DNA of 64,000 nucleotides from Symsagittifera roscoffensis (taxonomy: Eukaryota; Xenacoelomorpha; Acoela; Convolutidae). The notes beneath the pieces were generated by a model. The model did no database searches, had not been told where the DNA came from, and saw only the letters and a list, made by a program, of their open reading frames with translations. The DNA lies in contig NC_087064.1 of the NCBI RefSeq assembly GCF_963678635.1, positions 16,423,802 to 16,487,801 of the forward strand. Reading direction: 5' to 3'. Positions within the stretch are counted from its first letter, which is position 1. Each line of letters opens with the position of its first letter. Shown piece after piece: positions 34,931 to 47,389 of this stretch. Position numbers and translations under genes: made by a program.

Positions 34931-37900
34931 AGATCACACTAAAATATTCGTCTGAAACTAGGCACGTCTAGAGGCAGAACGAAAATGGTTTCTAAAAACT
35001 GAAGATTTAACGGCAAGCTCCCTCTCTCATGCAATGAACAATCTTACTTATGAAACTAAGAAGGAATTTTCACCCAACAATTTTGCGATACCTGGACTAA
35101 CTGAGTGTCAAAAGGTCAAACAACAAAAAATGTGTAAAATAATATGGTACTGTGAATTTAATTTTAATTAAGCAGATATTTTAAGTTGTAGTAACGAAAG
35201 AAAACTGTTCGAAAGATGCATAGACGACATAATTTGTACAGTAAAAGGGGACCCAAACACGTTACTTAATAGGGTGAACTCGTTGCATAAGAACTTAAAA
35301 TTAACTAAAGGGAAAGCTAATGAGAAATGGGAACTTGCTTTTTGGGACATCAATTTTGACAAAAATCTACCAATGGAGATCACATGCAAAGGTTATCGAA
35401 AATCAAATGCTGTTACTGAAACTCTTTTGAATTGTTTTTAGCTGCGCACCGTTTCAGCAAAAAAGAACACTGTGGAAGAAACAATCCATAGTTCGTTTCA
35501 ATGTAACAGTAACTGGAACAATTTCGATGAAGCGTTAGAAACCAACTAGGAAAATTGGAAGAAGTTTCGTTATATACAATCTTGCTCATCAAAAATTGTA
35601 AATAGTACATCGGAAAAAAATCATAAACGAACTATCAAAAACCACACAGAAAGCAAAAACTGAAAGCAGTTGCAAGAAAATTGACAAACCGATGTTTTTT
35701 CTACAAAATCGAGGAAACTTAAGCTTGAAACTGAAAGAAACACTTCAAAGGTCAAGCCCGGTATTAGTCATTTTCACAACCCAGAGAATGAAAACTTGCC
35801 TGCAGTCGCTTTTGTCATTTTTGAAGTCTCAGGTGGCTTATGATTTTCACTCTGGTGGTTGTAGTTCCACTTATGTCAAGCAAACGTGCCGACATCTAAC
35901 AACACGATTAATAGAGCATCAAAAGAATGATTCGACAGGACGGCTTGTCGCAGAATGCTGTGGACAACTTAAGACAATTGTTTGACGATTAATTGACAAA
36001 AGCAAGGACGCTGAGAACTTTTTAACATTGGAGGCCCTCCATATAAGTAAACGCATGCTGCAACTGAACACGAGCGACGAATACAGATGCCGAGAGATCA
36101 CACTAAAATATTCGTCTGAAATTAGGCACGCCTAGAGGCAGAACTAAAATGGTTTCTAAAAACTGAAGATTTAACGGCAAGCTCCCTCTCTCATGCAATA
36201 AACAATCTTACTTATGAAACTAAGAAGGAATTTTCACCCAACAATTTTGCGATACCTGGACTAACTGAGTGTCAAAAGGTCAAACAACAAAAAATGTGTA
36301 AAATAATATGGTACTGTGAATTTTGTTTTAATTAAGCAGATATTTTAAGTTGTAGTAACGAAAGAAAACTGTTCGAAAGATGCATAGACGACATAATTTG
36401 TACAGTAAAAGGGGACCCAAACACGTTACTTAATAGGGTGAACTCGTTGCATAAGAACTTAAAATTAACTAAAGGAAAAGCTAATGAGAAATGGGAACTT
36501 GCTTTTTGGGACATGAATTTTGACAAAAATCTACCAATGGAGATCACATGCAAAGGTTATCGAAAATCAAATGCTGTTACTGAAACTCTTTTGAATTGTT
36601 TTTAGCTGCGCACCGTTTCAGCAAAAAAGAACACTGTGGAAGAAACAATCCATAGTTCGTTTCAATGTAACAGTAACTGGAACAATTTCGATGAAGCGTT
36701 AGAAACCAACTAGGAAAATTGGAAGAAATTTCGTTATATACAATCTTGCTCATCAAAAATTGTAAATAGTACATCGGAAAAAAATCATAAACGAACTATC
36801 AAAAACCCCACAGAAAGCAAAAACTGAAAGCAGTTGCAAGAAAATTGACAAACCGATGTTTTTTCTACAAAATCGAGGAAACTTAAGCTTGAAACTGAAA
36901 GAAACACTTCAAAGGTCAAGCCCGGTATTAGTCATTTTCACAACCCAGAGAATGAAAACTTGCCTGCAGTCGCTTTTGTCATTTTTGAAGTCTCAGGTGG
37001 CTTATGATTTTCACTCTGGTGGTTGTAGTTCCACTTATGTCAAGCAAACGTGCCGACATCTAACAACACGATTAATAGAGCATCAAAAGAATGATTCGAC
37101 AGGACGGCTTGTCGCAGAATGCTGTGGACAACTTAAGACAATTGTTTGACGATTAATTGACAAAAGCAAGGACGTTGAGAACTTTTTAACATTGGAGGCC
37201 CTCCATATAAGTAAACGCATGCTGCAACTGAACACGAGCGACGAATACAGATGCCGAGAGATCACACTAAAATATTCGTCTGAAATTAGGCACGTCAACC
37301 TGATTCGAATTTTAAATTTTGAACTATATCAAACAAAATGAATGAAAAATATTAATTTAATCCTACAAACAATTTCAAAAAATTGAGGAAATCGGGAAGG
37401 TTTCCAAAAAATCATTTTAATAGTTATGTAATATTCTTAGATACTCATAAACTTTAAGATTAAACATTTTGATTGTAAAAACAATTTTGTTTGTAAATAC
37501 TTTGATTTAAGCTGTATATACTTGATAAATGCTAGTTATAGCGTAAACGTTTGTTTTTTGAATTAAAATTTCAGTGACTTATGACTATTTTAAACAAGAG
37601 ATAGTGTCCCTGACCCTTGAGCCAATTGTCCCTTCCACGTTGCTGGGAAAATGTTTCGTCGAAAGGTCTGTTTTGAACATTGGCGATTGGCCGCACCAGA
37701 TAGACGAGGCAAATTCATTTTAGAATCAAATGAAGCTCTTGAATACTTGATGATGGTGTTTTCAGAAGAATGACTTGATGTTTGAATGAATTATTCGTGG
37801 ACTAGCAGTGGCTCTATTGCGAGTTTTCAAGGAGCTCATTTTCACAGCCCGGGAATTAAATTAACTGATTGTTTGGAACCGTCTGATCTTCTTTCATCGA

Positions 37901-38377
37901 AACATGGAGTATTGACAGTTTACGTTTGAAGCTCTGGTTATCTAATCGTTTTACTTGATTTCAGTTTATTTTATTTTTGCCGTCATTAAATCCTGCTTCA
38001 TTCAAATATTACTTTTTACTGAATATCGAACCTTGAAATTGAGTTTTCTTCATTATAATGGTTCCATTATTTCGGATAGAAGAGGTCATGGAGAAAAAAC
38101 GACATATCGAAAGGTAAGTTTCTTGTAAAATCCTGATAAGAACTTAAGTTGGCTCTTGCTAATCAAAGCAAAGGAAGCTCATCGCCAAAGCGCAATGGTA
38201 TGGCTACTTATTTCTTGTTACTATACCGAGGCTCCTAGTTTCTGGGTCCGGGCAATATAATGTGTCATGTGAATCGTTCAGAGAAATCTTTTTTTTTCTT
38301 TCGATATTTCAGTTGAGTAATATTAGGTGTTTTTGATCCGACCACAGTCGAAAATTAAGGAATTATGAATTTTAAGG

Positions 38378-38468
38378 TTTGCTCAGTTGGTATGACGCCC
38401 GTTCTCACGTGTTCTAGTGGTAACGTGTGTACTATGGTATCCTTATTCTGGGGTTTGAATCCGCACTG
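38378..38468 (+). repeat. tRNA-like (Pol III box A/B) repeat
   Basis: GCTCAGTTGGTATGACGC resembles a tRNA D-arm/A box, and GGGTTTGAATCC resembles a T-arm/B box. The spacing is stretched by about 25 bases. The acceptor stem does not pair convincingly, so this is read as a tRNA-derived repeat, not a tRNA gene. Confidence 0.55.
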
Positions 38469-38741
38469 ACTTTTTCATGCGTATCTTTATCTGGGAAGTT
38501 CTGTATAGTCGGGCTAACGTTTGTCTGCTATTTTTTCTGACTGGAAGGATTAAATTTTTTATAATTGAAAAACCTCTGTGACATTCATGAAATGACGTTA
38601 GTATATTTTAGCGATTAGCAAGCGTTATCAAACCGGAATATCGACTTTTTTCGGGTTAGCAACTAGTTTAACAGAATCACTTGAATCATTTTACCTTTGG
38701 CTCATATGAAATCAAAATTCAGACGTTAATTCGAGCATGTG

Positions 38742-38808
38742 GCGAAGATTTAACGCACCTGACTATAAAGGCACAGGTCATTGGTTCGAATCAGGTCAGG
38801 ACCTGTTA
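38742..38808 (+). repeat. tRNA-like repeat
   Basis: GTGGCGAAGATTTAACGC (A-box-like) and GGTTCGAATC (B box) at tRNA spacing. It follows, by about 130 bp, the repeated segment AGCAAGCGTTATCAAACCGG at 38617, an arrangement also seen at 39683-39890. Confidence 0.55.
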
Positions 38809-39017
38809 TTTTGGAAAATCTTTGTCGGACTTCTGTTTGTCTGCATTTTTGTTGGCTTAGTTGCCGCAGCAACAAATCTGTTTAAATTTTGAACATTTTT
38901 TTAAACTCAAATTAAAAAAATTTCAGCATATTCCGGTTTTGGGCCATTTTTTTCATGCTGTACATTAAGAATTTTTGAATTTTTTTAAATATATATACCA
39001 ATTCAAGGAGCGTTCTG

Positions 39018-39095
39018 TGTATTTGGTGCAGTGTTAATACCCATGCTTGAGACGACAAGTCCCAGAAGTTCGATTCCAGTCGGGACCTGTTTTTT
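39018..39095 (+). repeat. tRNA-like repeat
   Basis: GTGCAGTGTTAATACCC and AGTTCGATTCC at tRNA spacing, followed by GGGACCTGTTTTTTG. The pattern box B then (GG)ACCTG/TTG then T-run recurs at 38800, 39527 and 46015. Confidence 0.5.
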
Positions 39096-39457
39096 GTGGA
39101 AATTGAAACTTTTCGATGATTTTAGACATTCGTTTCTGCTCATTTCTGTCGTATTGAATCCCGAAGAAAGGTTCGGGTTCTTTTCAGCATTTTGAAAGCT
39201 CTTTGGAAAGTTTTTAATGGTGCAGGTAGTTTTGCTCAAGTAATTTTTTTGCGCTTTTTTTGCAATCTATATAACTTTTTTAACAAAAAACTATTATTTG
39301 AATTTTTTTTTTCAATTTTTGATTTGTCTTTCCATTTGCTGGTAATCATAGTGATTCATTTTCATATCGCAAGTGGTGCGAAGCTGCGCTTTGCCTATGT
39401 GTTTAAAAATTACATAACGATAATAATTAGATAAACTTAATACCGAATGTTGTATGT

Positions 39458-39530
39458 GCTTAGCGCAGTGTTAAAGCACGTGTCTTCAGAACATAAGGTC
39501 CGGGGGTTTGAGTCCCGGCCGGATCTTGTC
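39458..39530 (+). repeat. tRNA-like repeat
   Basis: TAGCGCAGTGTTAAAGCACG and GGGTTTGAGTCCCGGC. This is one of the best A/B box pairs in the window. It lies about 75 bp after a GCGAAGC hairpin (39378-39394). Confidence 0.6.
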
Positions 39531-42500
39531 TTTTCGATATAGGAATTTGTTTTCTGAAAACCTGAATCGTCGGACCATTTTTGTCTGATTCATTTTTGCA
39601 TGCTCAATGTGCACAACATGTTTTTTTGCTAAGCATCAATTTTTCCTAAGTAATTTTAAATATAATTACGCTTGCGATTAGCAATCGTTTTTAAATCGGA
39701 ATGTAGAGTTTTTTCGGGTTAACAACTAGTTTAACAAAGTCAGTTGAATCATTTACGATGCTGACATGCTCAATTTCATGAAAATTCAAATTTAACTACC
39801 GCATGTTAGGGCACTAATTATTACTGCATGCTATATCTAGAACTATTGTATGTTTGATTATTACCCTTGCGAGAGTATTTCAATCAGGTACTAGACTTTT
39901 TTCAGGATGATCTCCAATTTCAATATCTCCATTTTCAGCACGTTGCACTCTGAACTGCAGCAGTCGCCCCTCTGTTGAAAACTGTGAAAGACAAATTTTG
40001 AGTATGTTGGCTTTTTGAATATACGTCCTATTTGAAGTTCGCTTTTTAGGTTGTTTGCACTTTTTCCAACTTTTTTTATTTCATTTTTTTAAATTTTTTT
40101 TTCTCGGTTTCGTAATATTGGCCTATTTCATTTCGGCTCATTGGCCTCATATTGCGTCCTTTAATAAGAAAAAATGTGTACGTATGTGTGTAATGAAGGG
40201 GATGAGACTTAAACAACTTTTTATCAGTTTTTTAGTATTTTTTATTTTGTTTTCCCTTTTTCTTCTTGGATTAATAAGTTTGGGCCTATTTTATATCGAC
40301 TTATTAGCCTTAGACTTTTTCATTTCATGAGAGAAAAAATTGTTTCTATTGAAGGGGATAGGGCCTTAACAACTTTTTTGTAGTTTTCAAGTCTTTTTTT
40401 TTAATTTTTTTTTGTTCTTTTTTTATCGGATTGATTAGTCGGCTTTTGTTTAGAGCTTGATATTTTCTTCTGATTCTTTTTTACCTTCTATTGTCTTCGT
40501 GTGAGTTTTTGATACTTTTTTATTCGTTTTGATAAACATCGGCTTTTTTCTTTTTGAGTTTTTTTTTCGATTTATTGGCTGTTGTATAGCAAGTGGTGCG
40601 AAGCTCGGGCTCGCCTCTGTAGACTTTTGACATTTATTTTTTTCTGATGATTTCACGGTTGTCGACCTAATCTCTTTCGGTTTAGTTTCCAAGTTATTTA
40701 GTCTACTATGCACACGCTACATATTTTTGAAGCTAAATACATGTTTTTTTACGAAATTTTGGCGGCGTTTCAGCTTATTGGCTGTCAGGTTCAATTCTGT
40801 CGGCCTATTTACCGATTTTTTTCTCTCTAAAAACGTGGTATTTTTGAGATCGATTGAGACTCTGGCACCAATTTTTCATTGCCTAAATTTAACCCCAATC
40901 GGCCCTTTTTGAAAAATTTCTAAACACGAAAAAAATGCCTTCTTGTTTTTTCTTTTCCCACTTCCTTTTGCAATTGTTACATCGTTTGAAGTTCTGTTTG
41001 CTATTTTTTGTGCATTATGGTTCACTCATCCTATAATTGTTTTATCGCTATCGGTATTAGGCAATCAGTGTTTAGGGTTTCGCAATCGGTGTTCAGGCTT
41101 TTTTCCCGTAAATGTCTTTGTACATAATGAATTCATTTTTTTGCTTGGCATGCACACTTAGTCTTGGGTTAACGAATACGCCTAGGACGTCAAAGGTCCT
41201 GGGTTCGAATTGTACAGTGCCTGTTTGTTTTCGAACGGAAAGTATTCCATTAAAAAAATTACCGGCTCTTTTTTGCTAATCCTTTGTTGGCTTAACTGCC
41301 ACGTAGAATTATTTTCTTATGCCGTTCGCAATTTCAATTGTTGTTGCTTTTAGTGTTTTGATTTGCATCTGCTGTTAGTAGTTTTTTTAATCTTGATTTC
41401 GTATATTTTCGTTTTTTGTCGCCTAAAAACTTCATTTTGCCTGAATGGTTTTGGCTTATATTTGATCGGATAGTTTCAAGGGAAACATATTTTTATGCTA
41501 CCCTCTACATCGCACAAAATGCTAATTTTTAATAGAAATTTTATTTTAAATTTTTTCATGTCAACTTTACCCAAGTTTTGTCGGCTCAGTTGCCGCTCGA
41601 TAAATGTTTTCGGATTTTCATAAAACGTCGTTGATTTTGTTTCGGGACCCGTTTTCAGCAAATAAAACATCATTCCAGACCAAATCCTGAATACTTGTGG
41701 TTTCTTTTTTTTTTTGATTTATTGGCTATTCTTTACCTTGTTCTCTGCTAACTTGCAATGCTATTTTTCTGTGGTATCGCATTAACACTTCGCTTCGCCT
41801 CTGTGTTATTCATATTGTTTAGATTTGTTTTCGTTTCCTGATAAGTAGGTTTGACTCATGCTATATCTGTATAATGGCCTCATTTTGCGTTGTTTCTAAT
41901 GAAAAACTATATGTTTTTTTTTGCGTTTCGAAGAATAGAGCGTAAAATTCTGATTGAAAAATTTTATAGTTCAAATTTTTCTATGTTATCATTCTGTTTC
42001 CAGTTGAACTGGCGTCTTACCAGTATTGATGGCTTATTTGTCACTCGGCAAATGATTTTAAATGCTATCTGAACGGCAGTGATTGTGTTTCTTTTTTTGT
42101 TCTTGCATATTTTCTCCTTAATGAAGATCATTCTAGTCAAACTTGTAGTCAAATTCTAGTTTTAAAATTTGTTTTGAGTCAGTTGCTTCCGTCTCAATTT
42201 TTTCAGCTTATTCTTTATTCTTTTTGTTTGTGTTTTATCGCAAGTGTTGCTCCAATGTGCCTCAGTGTTTAAAAGCGTCAATTGTCTTCATCATTATACC
42301 TTGAATAATGCATGAGCTCGAACCAAGGAGCCATTTTCGGATCGCATTTACTGCCTTACGTAGTTTAGTGCTAATTTTTCTAGGAGTTAGGGAATTCGTC
42401 GTTTTTTTTGCTAAATTCGATACTTTTATTTTTGATTTGTATAAATTTTTGGAATGACAAGTTTTTAGTCAATGTAATTCGAAACAAACTCTTGAACGTT

Positions 42501-43479
42501 ATTCATTAATTGCGCTTTTAACGACAAGCAGATTTTTATGGAAAAGCACGTTGTTTGTTTGGTAATTGTGGTTTATTGATACGGATTATGGCAATGAAAA
42601 TCTCAGCCGAATTTAGAGTTTTCTAAGCTAACGATGCCATGACCTAGATCATATTAAGTAGAATTTTGATAAAAACACTTTTCTAAAATTTCAACGATAC
42701 TATCATCCAGCATATATAAAGATCGCAGAATCATGGGCCCGATATTGAATTTCAGTGAAACTTAAAGCGAAGATTATCAGTTACTGAAAAATAAACCTGG
42801 GACTAATAAATGTCTTCAACAATCGGAGTTGAGTTTTTGTAGTTAGAGAGTGCTCGATTTGATTGAATTCAAGTTAGTAAAAATAATTGAAAGGCAAATT
42901 TTTTCCATCGATTTTTTCTTCAACAATACCACGTGGATACGTTTCTGCTTATTCAAGGTTATTCAAGGCCAACTATTCTAAGTTAAACAACAACAGCTGC
43001 ATTGTCCTGAACTCCTGATAGTTCACAATATGTATCAAATATATGCTTTAAGTGTTTTTGATTATGTACCAGCTGAGTAATAGGTATACAGTTCAGAAAT
43101 AAGATAGAAAATGGCATTTAATCTATTTTTTTCCTTTTGCTTGTCAGTGCTTGATGTAGCTTTTTTAAACCGCTACTGCTCTTTTTAAGAGAATCATTGT
43201 TGCAGTAAATGCATCCTGGAGTGGATGCCTCTAAAAGACGACGTACCCAAAAGCAGATATTTTTGACTTAAAGAGAACATTAGAAGATGGACAAGTAAAA
43301 GTTGGTTGTTCACCCAAAATTGTGTTCAAGAATATCGGAAATATTTGTTGAGACGATTCAGCCAAAGTTTTGGACTTTTTGAAGGGTTTTGATAGGTTGA
43401 AAATTTTCTATGAGCGGGACTTTCTGCCACGAGGATAGCAGCAGGAAAAAATGGCTTGATATGATTGAATAGAAATGTA

Positions 43480-45100
43480 ATTGAAAATGGTGCGACTAGT
43501 ACATTTGGTCACTCTTTTTTATCTGCTCAGCCTAGCGCACAAACCCCTAGCTCATTTGTCAGCCCTCGTGAAGGCCAGCGCCCTCCCTGCCTGTGGCAAG
43601 TTTTGCTAAAAGAAAGGTCTAGACGAAGACTGTAAGCCGCGGGGCCTCAAGGCATCTAGTCTCTTTTAATCTTGCAAATTATAGATTTTTTTGTACTAGC
43701 TAGGCAATTTTTTCGAACCTGACACCGCCCATACCTTGATCTGATGCAAATTATGAACCAACATATGGCCAACTTAAAGGTCCTTGGAGGCTCTTTTTGT
43801 TTGTTATCATCAAGTGATTGAAGATATTAGGCGTATTTTTTGAATATTAATCATTTTGCAGCATCATCATGTTCATCTATTTGAGAAGAACTTTAAAATG
43901 TTTTTAATGAAGGGTCGGGCATCTTGTTATGGTACAATGTAAATCGAGCTATTACATCGATTGAAATGTCCAAGTTTGGCTGTAACCCTTGTAGGTTTAA
44001 TGTCTTGAGTGCTAAATGCAGCTCTGAAGCAGCTCTCACTTTTAATAGCAACGGGAAAACGCAATTGGCATGGTGTTCGATTGGTGCGGTAATGGTACCT
44101 CGGCAGATTTGACTATATAAGCTTGGCTGGTTGCAAAATGAAATTACGTAATGGCGGTGGGAAAAGGGAGGGAAGGGGGAAATAGGTGCTGCTGCGTGGC
44201 TTGCCGGTAGCGAGCGGGACTTCGCTCTAAAACGGCAGGCAGAGGAAATAATAAAATTGGTCTAAAATGGTGCAATACATGTCTGTTCTGTTGTGTATCA
44301 TACATATTCTACTTGCTCTTGTTGTGCAGTGCTGCTGCTACTACTGTGTAGTTTTGTGTTGTGTTTAAACTGCCTTCGTGCGCCTAACGGTCTACTCGAC
44401 TCCTGGTGGCATAATGCAGTTAGTTGTATTTTGTGGCGGCTCAACTACACTGAACTGAGCTGAACTGTCAAGACTTACCAATATTTCCCTCTTTATGACC
44501 AGAACCGTGGAGTATAACTATAACGGCAGTGCTGTTTGCATAATTCTCTGCTTTGCTCTGTATGATAGAAAGAAGAAAGTGCACTTTACTCCTTCATTTC
44601 TCTTGCTCTGTTTTTCTTCCCGTTTTTTTCTATCGTGCTGCTGTATTGGCGTTTTATTAGTGCTGTTTTTGCTGCTTCAATTAACTTGGGCCCGCCGTTT
44701 TTTTCCTATCAACTCCTGATACCATTTTTACTATTCGCTCTTCTGTTTAAACCCACAAATTCTCAATGAGAACGTTGCCCAATACATCTTTCCCCGCTAT
44801 GCTTTTAATTTTCCGTAAACCAGTGTCTGCAGCCCATTAAAGTCGGGTTAAATTTTCCCTACATCTCAAGATGCCTCCTTTTAATCCCTCATTTTGTTCA
44901 AGTTTTCCCTGCCAAAAGTGAACAAACGTTTTTTTTCTCTGATGTTTTCCACCATAAGGGTCGTGTTAAAGTTGATAACGGACCCTCCTCTCATAAGCTT
45001 GATGCAAACATAATTACACCCCGTTCAAACTGTGTTGCACTCACTGCTGCCATCTATTTTTTCTAACAATCGTCGTGCGTTCAGCTGACGTAAAAGAAGT
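43480..45100. other. Non-repetitive, GC-richer stretch upstream of guanylate cyclase
   Basis: Unlike its surroundings it lacks the T-runs and known repeats, and contains CTGCTGCTACTACTG-type runs. It could hold a promoter or non-coding exon. No coding signal or core promoter motif is convincing. Confidence 0.25.
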
Positions 45101-45837
45101 TAAATAATTATCATAAAGCTCATAACCACTTCACTTCGTTGCATCAAATAAATTGCATCATTTTTGTTTTGTATTATGTGTTTCTTCATTCAAATCGACG
45201 GTGACTAAAATTTTATCTTATTTGAACGTTGGAGCTGCAGTTGGTTTGAACAAGTCTAAGATAATAGTCGATAGACGCTACCAATTTATTATCAATTCTG
45301 GAATAGTTTTATAATATTTTGTCAGGCTAATCAACAGTCCAGCTGCAATTTTTAACTCCTTTGCTTAAAGTTTTGGGTTACATCACGAATATTATGCCGG
45401 AAGTTCTCGTCATTATATTCTAAACATAGCGGCTAAATGTCACTCCGCATTATTGGACATAGAATCAGCCACAATTAGCAAGGAAGTAAATGTCATGGCA
45501 GTCGAAAGCTTAAAGGTTTTCATTTCTATCCGCCCGGGGGTTTTGTGTAACCTTGATATCATTTCACCGCCCAAAAATGGTTACTTAATTCTGACTTGAG
45601 CGAATTACTAAATTGGCTCACATTATTTTAGTTCACGCGGATGTTTGATTAGTTTTATGCAGCCTAAAGAAGTTCTTCTGTTGTTTGCACTTGACCTTTC
45701 CAATTTAATTCGTATTTGATTTCATTTATTGCAGATATAGAAGTTGACTTGCATCAGAATTGATTGGTGAGCACAAGTTATTCACCTTCACATGAAACTG
45801 ATCTTGAAGCTTCGTCGAAAAAGTCGCCAAGAATTAC

Positions 45838-46025
45838 ATTTGCGAAAGCAAGTGTCTTGTAATCGGGAATACGACTTTTTTCCCCCGTTTACAACTTTTT
45901 AACAACAAATTTTTAACTTGCTTTTTTTTCTTAATCTTAACAACTTCCAGGTTCCTTCGCACTTGGCCATCGTCTTTGAAACCTGAGTTCTGCGGTATGA
46001 TTCCTGGCCGGACCTTGTTTTTTTT
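45838..46025 (+). repeat. Hairpin plus tRNA-like repeat
   Basis: A GAAA-loop hairpin (TTGC-GAAA-GCAA) is followed by AAGTGTCTTGTAATCGGGAA, then AACTTCCAGGTTCCTTCGCA (45941-45960) and CTTGGCC. The reverse complement of the same series lies at about 7690-7860, where the hairpin is CACTTGC-TTTC-GCAAGTG. Confidence 0.6.
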
Positions 46026-47389
46026 CAGTATGCAATCGAAAAAAAATTTCCGGTAAAAGTTCATTTGTCGGACTTTCGTTTATCTACTTGAGTTTTCTCG
46101 ACTTATTTGTCCCATCACGAATTTTTATTGTGCTGTACATAGTAGTTGCAAGTGTTGTTCATTCTAGTTTCAAGGGAGACTCGAAACTTTTAAAAGTTTT
46201 TTGTATAATCAATTTTATTTGGCTCAACTGGTGTCTGCTCAAAGATCGTCGGCTTTGTTTCCGCCTCGTAAGTTTTGTTCCGTTGCTAAAATAGAATTTA
46301 ATTGTCTTGCTTGGTATGTTTGCCTAGAAATCCTGTTCGATAAAAACAGTTTGTTTTGAAAATGTATTCTTTACTTTTGGCTTTTTCTTTTACTTTTTTG
46401 AGCTGCTTGGGAACATGTTTTCTGTTTTAGCAAAAAATTTCAGTTCTCAAAAATTTCAAGCAATTTTGAAAAAACGGGTATCAGAGGAACTATCACCTAA
46501 TCCTCTGTGTGCCTGCATTCTCCCCAGTCGCTTTTTACTGTGTTACTCTGTATACAGCCTTCGAAAAAGTCTGTATGGAGAACATTTATTTGACCCATGT
46601 TTTTGATTATTTTTCGCTTTCTCAAAAACAACCCTACCAAATCTTGGATTTAAGTTTTAAAGTTAAGAACGGATTTCAAAAGCTCCTTTGCTTAAGCCGC
46701 TAACCCAAAATTAATTTTCATTTCAACCTATGGCCCTCGGAGTAGCCAAATTTCAGATTTTTTGACCGTTTTTTGAATCTTTTTGACTTTTCTCGAAATA
46801 AACTCCCAAATCTGAGATGGAGATTAAATGTTTTTTTCATGAAGGTTATGGTTTATGGGAAGCTCCACTGTTTTACCGGAGTCTCTTATTTTTAACGCAA
46901 AAAGTTATCGCCCTCGGAAAAGTCGAATTTTTCGAAATTTCTCGGAAGGCACCCTCCCATATCTGAGATTTCGGGTTCAATCTAAAGAACCGCTGTGGAA
47001 AAACCGTTTGTTCAATCGAGAAACCGGGCTTCGGGATTTGTCTCTCTTTAGCGGTCACGATCTGCTTTTTAAAAAAGTTAATGAAAAGTTAATTTTCTTC
47101 TGATTTTGAGCCAAAAAGTTGCAGTCAAAACAAGCTGTTAATTCAGCAATGAATATGGTAATGTGAGCGCTTTGTTTGAGACGAAACTGATTGATTACAT
47201 AGCTGTCTAACAAGCTCAACTCTAGGAACATCGGTTGTAGTTTATTTTTTTAGATAGTTTGTACCGGAATGAAAGAATTGGTTAAGATTTCAAATGAAAT
47301 CTAGGGCCGTAAGCGTGATTACAGCTACATTTGAGTGTTTAAAAGGAGTTATTGCCAATTTTTAGAGGTGATTTCGGGCCTTGGGTTTC

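Larger units (their letters stand above)
33774..37293 (+). mobile_element. Tandem array of three Penelope-like element fragments (1164-bp unit)
   Basis: The segment ACTAAAATATTCGTCTGAAA recurs at about 33774, 34939, 36103 and 37267, bounding three head-to-tail units of about 1164 bp that differ at few bases. Each unit encodes, on the plus strand, the C-terminal part of a Penelope-type RT (CIDDIICTVKGDPNTLLNRV, then KLTKGKANEKW) and then a GIY-YIG-like nuclease (STYVKQTCRHLTTRLIEHQK) ending LNTSDEYRCREITLKY, the usual C-terminus. All units share the same stops, so decay came before amplification. Minus-strand frames are shadows. Confidence 0.85.
37294..43479. other. T-rich, repeat-filled stretch without gene
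   Basis: It holds tRNA-like repeats (four at 38.4-39.5 kb, one near 41162-41222), hairpin repeats at 39378, 40598 and about 41785, and paired segments AGCAAGCGTTATCAAACCGG (38617) and AGCAATCGTTTTTAAATCGG (39683). The fragment ACAAGAGATAGTGTCCCTGA at 37594 matches the LTR-like repeat. No domain-bearing frame. Confidence 0.55.

Noticed and set aside
34004-37298. Six minus-strand frames repeated every 1164 bp
   Set aside because: They lie opposite the Penelope-like RT and nuclease, which are recognisable on the plus strand.
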